In this document: in pieces, positions 21,417 through 31,957 of the stretch
Position numbering within the stretch: position 1 is the stretch's first letter
Layout of the letters: the number at the start of each line of letters is the position of its first letter
DNA from: Batkoa obscura
Taxonomy: Eukaryota > Entomophthoromycota > Entomophthoromycetes > Entomophthorales > Batkoaceae
Assembly: GCA_030770535.1 (NCBI GenBank)
Contig: JASVEC010000028.1
Coordinates: 248,001-312,000 of the forward strand
Direction: 5' to 3'
DNA: 64,000 nt
Notes under the pieces: generated by a model
Told to the model about the DNA's origin: nothing
What the model saw: only the letters and a program-made list of their open reading frames with translations
Databases searched by the model: none
Program-made: the position numbers and the translations under genes

Positions 21417-22059
21417 CTTATTGAATTGCTAGAAATATATAAAAGTAATGTAATGTAAGTGTAACCAGGTTAAATTTAAATATTAAAACAATAGTTAATT
21501 CAAATTATTATTTTTTAAAAGATAAAATAATGATGCTTCAAGTTCTATTTATACTTTTTAAGGCTAGGGATGATTTTATAGGGCAATTTGGTGATTTTGA
21601 TTTTTAAAAATCCAAATTTATGGAAAATTTTTTGTAAAATTTTTTAAGCTTGAATCAGATTTACTTCGAAATTAAATCCCAATTAAAACCTTGTTGAACC
21701 AATTAAAAACACGACTTTAAAATAAATTAATCATAATAAAATTTAACCGGAAACTTCTAATAGTATGCCCAAAATAAACGATACGATTAGTTGATTTTTA
21801 GCTTCTTTCCAAAATTAAATATTGAATATGAAATTAATTGATCCAAAATTTTTTCGTTTTTAAGTTGTATTATTTATAAAAATAAAAGAATATTTAAAAT
21901 ACTATTTAAGCAAAAAAATTCTTAATAAAATTCTTAATGAAATTCTTAAGCAAAAAAATACATCTTTATAAATTATATATTATTTAAACATGCTCAATTT
22001 AATTTAATTTAATTTAATATATAAAATGTTTTTTTTATCAGTTTGGTAATTAGTTATAT

Positions 22060-22260
22060 TATAGTAATTATCTAAATTAATTATTATGATAATTATACTT
22101 TTATAATAAATTTAATTATAATCTATATAATTAATTTAATTAAATCAAAGTGATTTTGTTATTAAAATTAAATACATTTTCAAATTTATACATGATTAAT
22201 TTAAAGTTTCTTTATTTAAATTTATTATAAAGTATTTTATTTTATATTTTAGTATAAAGT
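22060..22260 (+). mobile_element. Decayed LTR fragment A
   Basis: Part of the 5' half of the LTR family seen intact at 24210-24675, recognisable by blocks such as GTGATTTTG-TATTAAAA and TTTCAAATTTA. It is a heavily AT-shifted fossil and clearly broken. Confidence 0.5.
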
Positions 22261-22805
22261 ATAACTTTTTTTAAAATATAATAGCTTTTTTTTAAAAATT
22301 TCATTATAATTTATTTTAATTTTTAATTACATTATTTTTTTATTTGTTTTTTGTATGACTTGTTAATAATATAAATTATAAATATTAATTTTTTTAAATT
22401 AGATTACTTATTATTAGCTTAGCTAAATAAGTATATTTATTATAATATTATAATGTAAACTTATTATAAATTTAAAAATCACTATATTTAAGATTGTTGT
22501 TTTTGATCAAAAATATTATAATATAATAAATCATTTAATTTGTTTATAAAACTAGTTGCAGCTTTATAATTAATTTGATTATAATTTATATGGTACAATT
22601 AATCCAGAGTTTTTTATTTTTATTTGCTATAAGACTTTACCGCCTAATTATAAAAAACATTTTTTTTTTTTAATGTCTATATTTAGCAATTACAATAAAA
22701 AATTATAGCTCTTATCATGTTCTTTAAATACAGCCACCCAGTTAAAATATAAAAAAAATTTCAATATAATAACTTAAAGCTTTTTCATTAAATTATTTCC
22801 TGATA

Positions 22806-22906
22806 TGGGGATGTATTTTTTTGTTTAAGAATTTTACTAACAATCTTTCCGCTCAAATAGCGCTCAAAAAATGGAAAAAATAATGAAACCAAAAAAAACA
22901 TCCTCA
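22806..22906 (+). mobile_element. MITE copy 3
   Basis: 101 bp, flanked by TA on both sides. It begins TGGGGATGTATTTTTTTG and ends AAAACATCCTCA. It is inserted in decayed LTR B. Confidence 0.9.
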
Positions 22907-22968
22907 TATTATATTTTTAGTAAAATTATTAAATCTTAAAGTATTTTATATAAAATTTATAATAATAT

Positions 22969-23063
22969 AAGAATGTTTTTTTGGTTTCATCACTTTTTCC
23001 ATTTTTGAGCGCTATCTGAGCAGAAAGATTATTAGTAAAATTCTTAAAAAAAATACATTCCTA
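22969..23063 (-). mobile_element. MITE copy 4
   Basis: Reverse-orientation copy with interior TTGAGCGCTATCTGAGCAGA and right end CATTCCTA before TA. The left terminal repeat is worn. Inserted in decayed LTR B. Confidence 0.8.
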
Positions 23064-23143
23064 TATCTTTTATTTTATTTGTTTTATATAGTTTGTAGCT
23101 TATTGCATGTTGCTCCTATTAACTTAAGTTTGTTTTAGTTATA

Positions 23144-23243
23144 TGATGATGTATTTCTGTGTTTAAGAATTTTACTAATAATCTTTCTGCTCAGATAGCG
23201 CTTAAAAGATGGAAAAAGTGATGAAGTCAAAAAAACATCCCCA
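23144..23243 (+). mobile_element. MITE copy 5
   Basis: Starts TGATGATGTATTTCTG after TA and ends ACATCCCCA before TA. It splits the conserved TTAGTTATAT/ATAAACT junction of decayed LTR B. Confidence 0.88.
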
Positions 23244-23443
23244 TATAAGCTAAAATCTTTTGACTTACAGCTAGTTAATTAAGTAAAAACTGCTTTTAAT
23301 TTTAACTAGTAAGTATCAGCTTTTATAATTATAAATAAAATAATAAATATAATAAATACAAAAACAAATAAAATATTTTCATATTTATTTAACTTTAAAA
23401 CTTATTATATATTTAAACTTTAAGATATAAAATAATATAAAAC

Positions 23444-24010
23444 TGTGAAAGTTGGCACTTAGTGGTAGGAGTTAAAAACAGTTCTTGCTTGATTAACTTG
23501 CCTTGAGTCGAAAGGTCTTAGTTTATATAACTAAGATAGACTTAAATGAATAAGAATAATACGTAATAAGTTACGAACTATATAAAACAAATATGGGGAT
23601 GTTTTTTTTGGTTTCATTATTTTTTTCTATTTTTTAAGTACTATTTGAGTGGAAAGATTGTTGGTAAAATTCTTAAACAGAAAAATACATCCCCATATAA
23701 TAGAAGATACTACTGTAGAATCTATGTAAGATGTTGTCAGAAAGACTTAGTGGCTTTATTAATAATACGATATCAGGGAGTAATTCAATTAAAAAGCCTC
23801 GAGTTATCATGTTGAAGAATCTCTTTTATACTCCAACAAGTATGGATATCAAAACGAGAGGATAATATTGTTTGCACTATTAAGTTAGAAATTCTCCCAG
23901 CAAATCAAAATAAGGGACACTACTTGATTATGTTTGAACTTGAGAACACAGCAACTTAAGTGATTGTTGTGTTATAATCAATTCGAGAGCTAATAAAGCA
24001 ATATTTCACA
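23444..24010 (-). mobile_element. Solo LTR, copy 1 (reverse), with MITE inside
   Basis: 567 bp including a 102-bp MITE (23594-23695), so about 465 bp of LTR. It has TGTGAAA...TTTCACA ends and is flanked by a 4-bp direct repeat AAAC on each side. It is the inverted relative of 24210-24675. No internal coding region is present. It is well preserved and therefore fairly young, though not identical to the other copies. Confidence 0.85.
23594..23695 (-). mobile_element. MITE copy 6, inside LTR copy 1
   Basis: Flanked by TA on both sides, with TGGGGATGTTTTTTTTGG and ATACATCCCCA ends. It interrupts LTR copy 1, so it inserted after that LTR. Confidence 0.92.
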
Positions 24011-24209
24011 AAACTAATATAATGTTTTTAATTTATTATGAATATTTAAAAAAAATCAAATAGAATGTTGAAAATTAAAATTAAATTTTTTTTAACTAAT
24101 CACTTTTTCCTGCTTTCAGCATAAAATTCAAATTTTTTTTATAATGTATAAATCATTTATTTTTAACTTTAACTAACTAAATTTAAGATACATATATTAT
24201 TTTGTAAAA

Positions 24210-24675
24210 TGTGAAATATTGCTTTATTTAGCTCTCGGATTGATTATAACGCAACAATCACTTAAGTTGCTGTGTTCTCAAGTTCAAATACAATCAAGTC
24301 AGAGTCCCTTATTTTGATTTGCTGCGAGAATTTATAACTTCATATTGCAAGGAATAACATCCTCTCGTATTAATATCCATATTTATTGGAGTATAAAAGA
24401 GATTCTTCAATATGATAACTCCAGGCTTTTTTAATTGGATTACTCCCTGATAACGTATCATTAATAAAGTCACTAAGTCTTTCTGACAACATCTGATATA
24501 GATTTTATAGTAGTATCTTCCATTGTATTTGTTTTACATAATTTGTAGCTTACTACATACTATTTCTATTAAGTTAAGTCTACCTTAGTTATATAAACTA
24601 AGACCCTTCGACTCAAGGCAAGTTAATTAAGCAAGAGTAGCTTTTAACTTCGGCCACTAAGTATCAACTTTCACA
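24210..24675 (+). mobile_element. Solo LTR, copy 2
   Basis: 466 bp, TGTGAAATATTG at the start and CAACTTTCACA at the end, flanked by AAAA direct repeats. A TATAAAAGAG promoter-like box lies at about 24395, as expected for an LTR U3 region. It faces copy 1 across a 199-bp spacer, so 23444-24675 is one large imperfect palindrome. The family is an LTR retrotransposon with 4-bp target duplications; without the internal region I cannot say Ty3 or Ty1 type. Confidence 0.85.
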
Positions 24676-24744
24676 AAAATTTAATATTTAAAAAAAAGGT
24701 AAGTATTTTTTAATTAACTGTTTATAATAAGTTAAAAAAATTAA

Positions 24745-25232
24745 TTTTAATGACTAAAATAGACTTATAAATAAAAAATAGTGTATAATAACTAAATGGA
24801 TTATATAAAACAAATAAAAAAATAATTCATAACATTAATAAATTATATATAAAATTAATTAAGAAATAAAAATAGTTGAAAAATAAAATAAAATAATTAA
24901 ACTAAGTATAATAAAATTTAAAAATAAAAGCTATTATATTAAGAAGTTTTTTTATACTTTGTATTAAAGTGATACATATATAAAATATAATAACAATTGT
25001 AGCTTTATATTATAATTACCAAATATAAATATTAAAACATAAAAATAACGTTTTTTATAATCAAAAAGCAAAAAATTTTGTAATGAATTTAAATAAAAAA
25101 CTTGAATTAATTATATATAAATTTACAAACATATTTAATTTTAGTATCAAAATTATTTTAATTTAATCAAATTAATTATGAAAGCTTAATTATTGTTATA
25201 ATTGATTATTAAGTTAATAAAGCAATATTTTA
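24745..25232 (-). mobile_element. Decayed solo LTR C
   Basis: Oriented like copy 1. The right end reads AAGTTAATAAAGCAATATTT and so on, matching the LTR terminus. The body matches only after allowing many AT-ward shifts. A fossil. Confidence 0.5.
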
Positions 25233-25363
25233 CATTTTTTTGTTTTAATGTTTATTAATAGATTTTAACTTGTTTTTTTAATTTTATTATTATTTATGCT
25301 TATTTAATTTCCGAGTTAATGCTTTTACTCAAATTTCAAGTTTTTAAATTACTTTACTTTTTA

Positions 25364-25457
25364 TGCTTTTTTTGGTTTCATTACTTTTTCCATTTTTAAG
25401 CGGTATTTGAGCGGAAAGATCGTTAGTAAAATTCTTAAACAAAAAAATACATCCCCA
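25364..25457 (-). mobile_element. MITE copy 7
   Basis: Reverse copy with TTTGGTTTCATTACTTTTTC and GAGCGGAAAGATCG inside and ATACATCCCCA before TA. The left terminal repeat is shortened. Confidence 0.85.
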
Positions 25458-26236
25458 TATCTCCAAATTATTCAAAAGTTTGTTTAAATTTTAAAAATAA
25501 TGTATAATAAACAAAGTTTCAATTTAAATATAATAAAACTTATATTTATTCATCTAAAATTTTAAAAATTAGTAAAAAAGTTATTAAAACTATTATTAAA
25601 GCTTTTTAATTTTTAATTTTTTTTTTAATAAAATAAAAACCAAAAATTAAGGTTTATTTTATAATATTTATTTAAAAATATTTATAATATATTTAAAATT
25701 AAATAGTTTTATATATTTTAATAAAATTATAGCTATAATATAAATATTACTTTTATTGGTAGATTATATAATAATCCTAGATAAGCTGTTTAGAATTTAT
25801 ATTAAATAAAAAAGTTTTTTTAAATTTATTTATAATAATCTGGAATTAGGCAAATATTATTTGAAAGTAAAAAAATAAAATAACAAGGATTTTAATTAAA
25901 ACTATTAATAATTTTGATTTAAATTATAAAAATCTTTTTTTTTGAAATAATTTTTACAATCTATTTTAATTTTATAAAAGATTAAATTGTTAGAAACTGG
26001 TTAAAGAGTTGTTAAATCCAGTTTAAAAGATTTGGCAATTTTTTTTTAATAATTAATTTTAGTATTTTGATAAAGTGAGTTTTAATCACTATAATAATTA
26101 TTATTATCAACAAGATTAAATTTCTTTCAAATTCTTTGTCAAACTAGAAATATTAAGGCAACCCCTGATACAAGCTAATTATTTTGCTTGTAAATTAAAC
26201 ATCCAATGATTTAACCTAAATCTTTACTTTAACAGA

Positions 26237-26336
26237 TGGGGATGTATTTTTATGTTTAAGAATTTTACTACAATTTTTCCATTCAAATAGCACTTAAAAG
26301 ATGGAAAAAGTGATGAAGCTAAAAAAACGCCCCCGG
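26237..26336 (+). mobile_element. MITE copy 8
   Basis: Begins TGGGGATGTATTTTTATG and ends near ACGCCCCCGG. The terminal repeats and flanking TA are altered, so it is an older copy. Confidence 0.8.
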
Positions 26337-26369
26337 ATGGTAATAAAAACATTAAAGATAATGCAATTG

Positions 26370-26720
26370 AACTAAATGTTGATACAGCTATGATTAGAAC
26401 TTATTTTATCATCAGAAATGGTTGATGTGTTAATGTCTGAATATATTACGCCATTTGTAGCCTTTTTAACTCATTATGATTTATCAGAATTGAGACCATT
26501 TATCAATGTCAAAACGGTTGGTTCTTTAAAGTGAGATGACAACGTACTAAAGGCACTGGTTCAGCTGTAAATTAAGAAGTTATTTTAAAGGTTGTTGCTG
26601 GAATAATTAATAAAAGTACTGATTTTATTCATCATACTTACCCAGCTTCGCTGGAAGAGCTGGTACATTCAATATATGGATGTATGCAAGAACTCCTAAA
26701 TAAAAATAATAATAAGTGAT
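26370..26720 (+). pseudogene. Broken reading frame of unknown origin
   Basis: Peptide-like stretches can be read in more than one frame: MVDVLMSEYITPFVAFLTHY then DLSELRPFINVKTV, and later VVAGIINKSTDFIHHTYPAS then LEELVHSIYGCMQELL. Amphipathic helices and codon-like composition stand out from the surrounding AT-rich DNA. Several interruptions make it non-functional. I do not recognise the family. Its place among mobile elements suggests an element-borne gene; it could also be a dead host gene. Confidence 0.35.
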
Positions 26721-26923
26721 TAGAAAGACTCAATCTGAATGTTTAACATTGAGTTTTTTTCAAATTCTTGAAAGGGGCAATATCCCCAAGTGGTTTATTT
26801 AGCAAATGTAAAAACAAATTAGAGAATAGGTGTTAAAGGCTATGATAGGATAATTTTCCTGCCTTTCTGGCTCTTGGCCAGACGAAGTTTGGAGAATTTG
26901 AAATCATTAACTTACACTATTCT

Positions 26924-27210
26924 TTATTCAACAAATGGGAAATTAGTTGTCAGTCTAATGGGATCCTTGTCAAAGGACAATTTTGTATATAACCAATAGA
27001 TAGCCCATATTACCGACAGACAAGACGATGCAACAAAAGAAGAGCGAAAACAAGAGAGGTAAGAAATGATATCCATAATATTAAATTTAATATTGAGGGG
27101 GCCGAAAATAATAGCAGACACGCAGCTGTACCAAAGAACCTTCAACTTAGAGCAAGTGAAGAGCCTATGATCCAGTGTATCTTCGACTTCAAAACAAGAA
27201 GAACAGAATT
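26924..27210 (-). mobile_element. LINE (non-LTR retrotransposon) 3'-end fragment
   Basis: Reading the minus strand gives CSSCFEVEDTLDHRLFTCSK, then LKVLWYSC and a hydrophobic helical tail ending LTTNFPFVE-stop. C-x2-C followed by E-[DE]-T-x-x-H-x-[LF]-x-x-C and Leu-Trp is the zinc-knuckle (zf-RVT) found at the C-terminus of LINE reverse-transcriptase proteins. The frame is closed upstream, so this is a 5'-truncated copy as is usual for LINEs. The sequence down to about 26760 may be its 3' untranslated part. Confidence 0.6.
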
Positions 27211-27460
27211 AACGTCGAGTATTAAATGTCAATAAATATTAAAGTATAATCAGTTAATAAACATAAGAAATTATATGTTTATTTTATTTAAAAAATATTT
27301 CTAATAAAAATTACTTAAATGAAAGTGTCAACTAATAATCCTTGTTTTAAGATTAAACCAGTCTAATAAGAAAATATCAAAATGAAATAATATATTCACT
27401 TGAATTTATTATATATCAAAACTAACACGGTTAGAAGCAATTTCCATACAAAAAAGAACG

Positions 27461-27646
27461 TTAATCCACAAAACAATCTCTACGACAAGACGATCTACCC
27501 ATTAGATTAAAAGCAAATTTTAATTCACAACTCATTTCACACGATGCAAATTGCATACCATCCATCATTCCAGGGTTACTTATTTCAATTGTTTTTTGAG
27601 ATATTAAGGAAGAGAGATTAATTAGTATCAAATTTAATAATTTCAT
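27461..27646 (-). CDS. Small secreted cysteine-hairpin peptide (CX3C-X13-CX3C)
   Basis: 61 aa. Residues 1-17 (MKLLNLILINLSSLISQ) look like a short signal peptide. The mature part holds exactly four cysteines: C36-EMS-C40, thirteen residues, then C54-RRD-C58. Two CX3C motifs on adjacent helices is the pattern of the alpha-hairpinin fold of antimicrobial and protease-inhibitor peptides, and also of small TIM chaperones. The hydrophobic leader favours a secreted peptide. A TATAAAAAA box lies on the minus strand at 27701-27708, 55-62 nt upstream of the ATG, which supports a real gene. No close homologue is recognised. Alternative: chance frame, but the Cys spacing and promoter argue against it. 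Confidence 0.55.
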   Translation of the reverse strand: MKLLNLILINLSSLISQKTIEISNPGMMDGMQFASCEMSCELKFAFNLMGRSSCRRDCFVD

Positions 27647-27927
27647 TTGTTTATTAATATAATAAATTATGAAAATTGATAATTATTTATACTTTTATGT
27701 TTTTTATAGTGGATTTTTTTAATAAAAATTCCACGTTGATTTGGAATCCTTTTAGTTAAGTTATTTTTTACCCCCACACTTATTATTTTTTTCAAAAGAG
27801 ATTATTGCATTGATGAAAACATACAAAAAAAACTTAATAAAGCATATACTCAATTTAAAGAAAAAGATACAATATCATAATTAACATACACAAAACTTTA
27901 ATTTTATTAACTTTCAATTTAACTACA

Positions 27928-28875
27928 TTAACTAATATTCCAAGGACATTTAAATGAATATGAATTATTTAATTTAGGTTTATAACCTGTCCAAGATACT
28001 AATGGCAGTTCCAAACTAATATGATAATTAAACATTAAATTTTGTTTACTTTCACAAACTTCTCTTAAACCCATTAATTGGTCATTAGAAGTTGAAGAAG
28101 TTCCAGGTAATATTATAGTCACTGGTAATGTCAATGGAGATATATTTTGTGCTTTTAAAGCAACAGGTTTGGGTAATTTACCAGTTAATGAATTCGGAAT
28201 TGTTACCATATTACTTTGTAAATCACCAGTAAGTGTAATTTGGTCAATTACAATATCAATATAATTTAAATTTTGTACTCTTAAATTAATGTTAACTTGA
28301 GCTTGTAAGTTATTACTATTGGATTGAAATAGATTATCAAAACTAGTTTGATCAATTGGAGTATTAGTATTAGTTTGAGTAACTGAAATTAATTCCACTG
28401 TTGGTATTCTTGGCCATAAGAAAAAAGCACCTACACCAATACCAATTAATAATAAAATTGTGAAAATACCACAAATTAACGCTCCAGTACGTGATCGACA
28501 ACAACAACAACAACAACGTATACAACAATTTTTCTTTTTTTTAGGACGTTTATGATGAGAATCATGATGGCTGTGGCGATGTGAAGTAGAATTATAAGCT
28601 ATTTCTTCAGTCGCAGAGAAAGATTTTATAGATTCTTCTTGATAGTTGGATTGAAATCGGTTCTGTGTAGGACTATACATATTTAATCCACTACTCGATA
28701 CTGATACTCGATTGGGGGATCTTAAGTTATCATTAGTAGCCATCGGGGAACTGGGTTTATTATACAAATAACTGGGTATTCGATTATTAGGGTCACAATT
28801 ATTGGATGGTGTATTACCATTACGGGGTGTTGTTTCTCTGGATGCTTTCGAGTTGGTATCATTCAAATAATTCAT
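27928..28875 (-). CDS. Single-pass membrane protein with LEA2-like domain
   Basis: 315 aa, single exon. Residues 1-115 are Asn/Ser/Pro/His-rich and disordered. A very cysteine-rich juxtamembrane patch (KKKNCCIRCCCCCCRSR, eight cysteines) precedes one membrane helix (ALICGIFTILLLIGIGVGAF, about 132-151). The remaining 160 residues form a beta-rich domain of LEA2 type: VELISVTQTN, then LQAQVNINLRVQNLNYIDIV and a closing SWTGYKPKLNNSYSFKCPW. LEA2-domain membrane proteins are common in fungi (often called late-embryogenesis-abundant-like) and may bind lipids. The cysteine patch is probably palmitoylated. The domain should face outward or into the vacuole lumen; exact role unknown. Confidence 0.72.
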   Translation of the reverse strand: MNYLNDTNSKASRETTPRNGNTPSNNCDPNNRIPSYLYNKPSSPMATNDNLRSPNRVSVSSSGLNMYSPTQNRFQSNYQEESIKSFSATEEIAYNSTSHRHSHHDSHHKRPKKKKNCCIRCCCCCCRSRTGALICGIFTILLLIGIGVGAFFLWPRIPTVELISVTQTNTNTPIDQTSFDNLFQSNSNNLQAQVNINLRVQNLNYIDIVIDQITLTGDLQSNMVTIPNSLTGKLPKPVALKAQNISPLTLPVTIILPGTSSTSNDQLMGLREVCESKQNLMFNYHISLELPLVSWTGYKPKLNNSYSFKCPWNIS

Positions 28876-29541
28876 CTTTATTTATATGAGAAGAGATGTT
28901 AAATTAGATAATAGAATAATTTTATTTATAAAAAAAGTTAAAATTTTTGTTTTAAGAGTGTAGTTAAGGATTTTATACTTTATGTGTTAACCCCCTTTTT
29001 CTCTTAATTAATCGATTTAAGACATTTTAATACCTTAATTTTCTCTTTTTTGATAATCCCGTTATTCGTTTCTTGGATCTATTTGAAAAATTCCATGTTT
29101 TTGCTATTTTAATAAAATTCAAGGTTTACTAAATTAGTATTAAAATTTTAGTAAAACTCTTCAAATATAAGATTATTAATGTTTATAATTAAATTTGTTT
29201 ATTATCATTATTATATGAACATTAGTTATAAAAAAAGTATAAAATTATATTCAATCTATATAACTGTAAACAATGCTGAATAAACCCCCATTTTTTAGTA
29301 GCATACAAAAAATAACCCTCAATTAAAGTTAAATTTACTATTTTAGCAATAAAAAAATAAACTTTAACCAAAATAATCATTCAATATAAGCAACCTATTT
29401 TACTTCTTTACCTGATCAAAAATAGCTGCGAAAACATCAAGCTTGAATTTAATTGGTTTCAGCTTATTTCATCCAAATTATCAGATAAAACAAAAACATC
29501 AACCAACACAATTATTACCTTTTAAATATCGATTATAAAAA
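28876..29541. promoter_or_regulatory. Divergent promoter region
   Basis: A 666-bp AT-rich spacer between the LEA2-like gene (left) and the CCDC124 gene (right), which point away from each other. No defined boxes were found beyond AT-rich tracts. The last 60 bases contain a CA-rich leader (CAAAAACATCAACCAACACA) ahead of the CCDC124 ATG. Confidence 0.45.
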
Positions 29542-30234
29542 ATGGCTCGTTTCAAAGGAGAAAACACCAAAGTAGCCGCAGCTAAAGAAAAGAAAGCTGC
29601 TGTTAAAGAAGAAAAAGCACAAAAAGAAAAAGCAGTTAAGGATGCGGCTGAAGATGAATATTGGAGTAAAGGGGCGAAGAAGGGGGGTAAAGCTGAAGAT
29701 AAAGAAGCTAAAAAAGCAAGAGAAGCAGCTAAGAAGGCAGAATTAGAGTTACTAAAGAAACAAGAAGAAGAAGAGATAAGTAAGATTAAAGTTAAAAAAA
29801 ATAATAAATTAGCTGGGGATAAAAAGCCAGTTAAAAAGGATGGCTCTTCTTCAGGAATGGATGGATTCTTGAATCAATTAAATGGGAAAGCAGAATATCA
29901 AGCTCGAAATATTGATGATGCTATCGATTTGTTAGATACAATGAATGAAGGTGAACAGACAATTAATATTAAATCTGGTGGCATTGAGTTACATCCAGAA
30001 AGAAGAGCTAAAGCGGCTTATACTCAATTTGAAGCTAAAAGATTACCACTACTTAAAGAAGAAAATAAAGGGTTGAGATTAACTCAATTAAAACAACTGC
30101 TTTGGAAAGAATGGCAAAAATCACCCGAGAATCCATTCAATCAAGCTCATTTAGGTTATAATGCTTCTAGACAGGATAAAGTGGACTTGGTTGACCAGAC
30201 TAGAAAGGATATTGAAAGTCGACTTAAGATTTAA
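29542..30234 (+). CDS. CCDC124/Oxs1-family ribosome-associated protein
   Basis: 230 aa, single exon, close to the 223 aa of human CCDC124. The start MARFKGENTKVAAAKEKKAA matches the family N-terminus (KF-x-GENTK-x-AAA). A long charged coiled coil follows to about residue 100. The conserved C-terminal domain reads HPERRAKAAYTQFEAKRLPL, then LRLTQLKQLLWKEWQKSPEN and PFNQ. In animals CCDC124 binds idle or recycling ribosomes; in fission yeast Oxs1 serves in diamide and oxidative-stress transcription. Short C-terminal extension (DKVDLVDQTRKDIESRLKI). Codon use suggests good expression. Confidence 0.9.
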   Translation: MARFKGENTKVAAAKEKKAAVKEEKAQKEKAVKDAAEDEYWSKGAKKGGKAEDKEAKKAREAAKKAELELLKKQEEEEISKIKVKKNNKLAGDKKPVKKDGSSSGMDGFLNQLNGKAEYQARNIDDAIDLLDTMNEGEQTINIKSGGIELHPERRAKAAYTQFEAKRLPLLKEENKGLRLTQLKQLLWKEWQKSPENPFNQAHLGYNASRQDKVDLVDQTRKDIESRLKI

Positions 30235-30653
30235 GGATTTTTTTTTTGTTATATAAAATTAGGGGGATTTAAATAAGCTATTGGATTTTATTTAGTTTTG
30301 TTTATTATTATTGACATATTTTATCAACTTCGTTTTATTTCAAGTTTCTAATTACTTGACACAATTTCATTATCATTTGCTATTATCATCTATTGTTATC
30401 ATTATTGTTAATCAGATAAATATTCTCTATTATTTTTAAACGTTTTAATCTGAATTATCAGATATAAGAAATTTGTTACTCAGATTCTATTAGGTAAATA
30501 AGATAACCAATGAATTCAAATCTACTGATAGTTATCGAAATTGTTGATGACTCATATTATAAAGATTGAATCATCAAAAAAATAAAATAAACACGATTAT
30601 AAATAAAGAAAATAAAAATTAAGTTTGATAAGTTTCTAAAAGATAAATAAGAA
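30235..30653. other. Intergenic
   Basis: A 420-bp gap holding the 3' end of CCDC124 and the promoter of the IDH gene. Nothing recognised. Confidence 0.5.
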
Positions 30654-31923
30654 ATGTTAAGAAATTTTAATAAATTAGTTGCAACTAAAAGTACTAAGAA
30701 AGTACTTACTTTAAATGGGGTCAAGTATTGTAAGTTATTTAAGATATAAAAATTAGAAATTATTAAAAACTAATTATTAATTACTATCAATAAAGATTCC
30801 AGTAACTCCAGGATCCAAGTCGATAATCCTGTAGTAGATATGGATGGGGATGAAATGACACGTATTATTTGGAAAAAGATAAAAGAAGAAGTAACTTTAT
30901 AACTATTTAATAAGTTCCACAATAACATTAATAATATTCAATTCAACTTAGTTAATCTTACCTTATGTTAACTTGGATATTAAATATTATGATTTGGGTT
31001 TGAAAAATAGAGATTTGGTAATCATAAATTTATAATAACATAATAATAAATTTAATTTAATTTAACTTAATTTTAAAAAATAGACAGAAGATCAAGTCAC
31101 GGTTGATGCTGCTGAAGCGGTCAAAAAATATAATGTAGGAATAAAATGTGCTACAATTACACCAGATGAAGGTCGAGTTAAAGGTGATCTTCTTTTTTCA
31201 ACCCCATTTTTCCTACCATTAATTCAAACTTTAATTGACTATAGAATATAATTTAAAATCAATGTATCGCTCACCTAATGGAACGATTCGTAATATTTTA
31301 GGAGGAACTATATTCAGAGAACCTATTGTATTAAATAGTGTACCTAAAATTGTACCTGGATGGAAAAAACCAATTATTATTGGTCGACATGCGTTTGGGG
31401 ATCAAGTAAATATTGGAATTAAATAATATTGAAATATCTAACTTATGATTGAATATTAGTATCGTGCTACAGATTTAATTATTGATGAGCCAGGTAAATT
31501 AACAATGAGATTTACTCCTAAAGATGGAAGTAAACAGCCCACTACATATGAAATTTATGATTTCAAAGTAAAATACTTTTAAGTAAGTTTGATCTTAAAT
31601 TAATATCTATCTACTTTATTAGGGTCCTGGTGTTGCTTTAGGAATGTATAATATTGATGAAGTAAGATATAATAATAAGAATAATACATAATAATAATTA
31701 AATTATTTATTAATTATATTTTATTTTATTTTAGTCGATTAAAGCATTTGCTCATTCTTGCTTTCAATTAGCTATCTTAAAAAAAAATCCATTATATTTA
31801 AGTACTAAAAATACAATTTTAAAAAAATATGATGGTAGATTTATGCAAATATTTCAACAAATTTATGAAAGGTAAATAAGATTATTATTGTTATTATTAT
31901 TGTTATTATTATTATTGTTATTA

Positions 31924-31957
<34 letters not shown>

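Larger units (their letters stand above)
22550..23340 (+). mobile_element. Decayed solo LTR B carrying three MITEs
   Basis: Nearly full-length but strongly AT-shifted member of the 460-bp LTR family, aligned end to end with 24210-24675. MITE copies 3, 4 and 5 sit inside it at TA sites. Removing them in thought leaves the LTR order unchanged. A fossil, and much older than the three well-kept copies. Confidence 0.7.
21417..27460. other. Gene-poor, very AT-rich nest of LTR and MITE copies
   Basis: This 6-kb stretch has no intact gene. It contains decayed and well-kept solo LTRs, six MITE copies, an inverted pair of LTRs, a LINE 3' fragment and a broken reading frame. The base composition is much more AT-rich than the genes around it, and long stretches resemble the LTR with C/G replaced by T/A. 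The individual pieces are listed separately. Confidence 0.75.

Noticed and set aside
22806-23695. Regularly spaced similar 100-bp units that might suggest a CRISPR-like array
   Set aside because: The units are 65-350 bp apart, lie in both orientations, have inverted ends and TA duplications, and the host is a eukaryote; they are MITEs.
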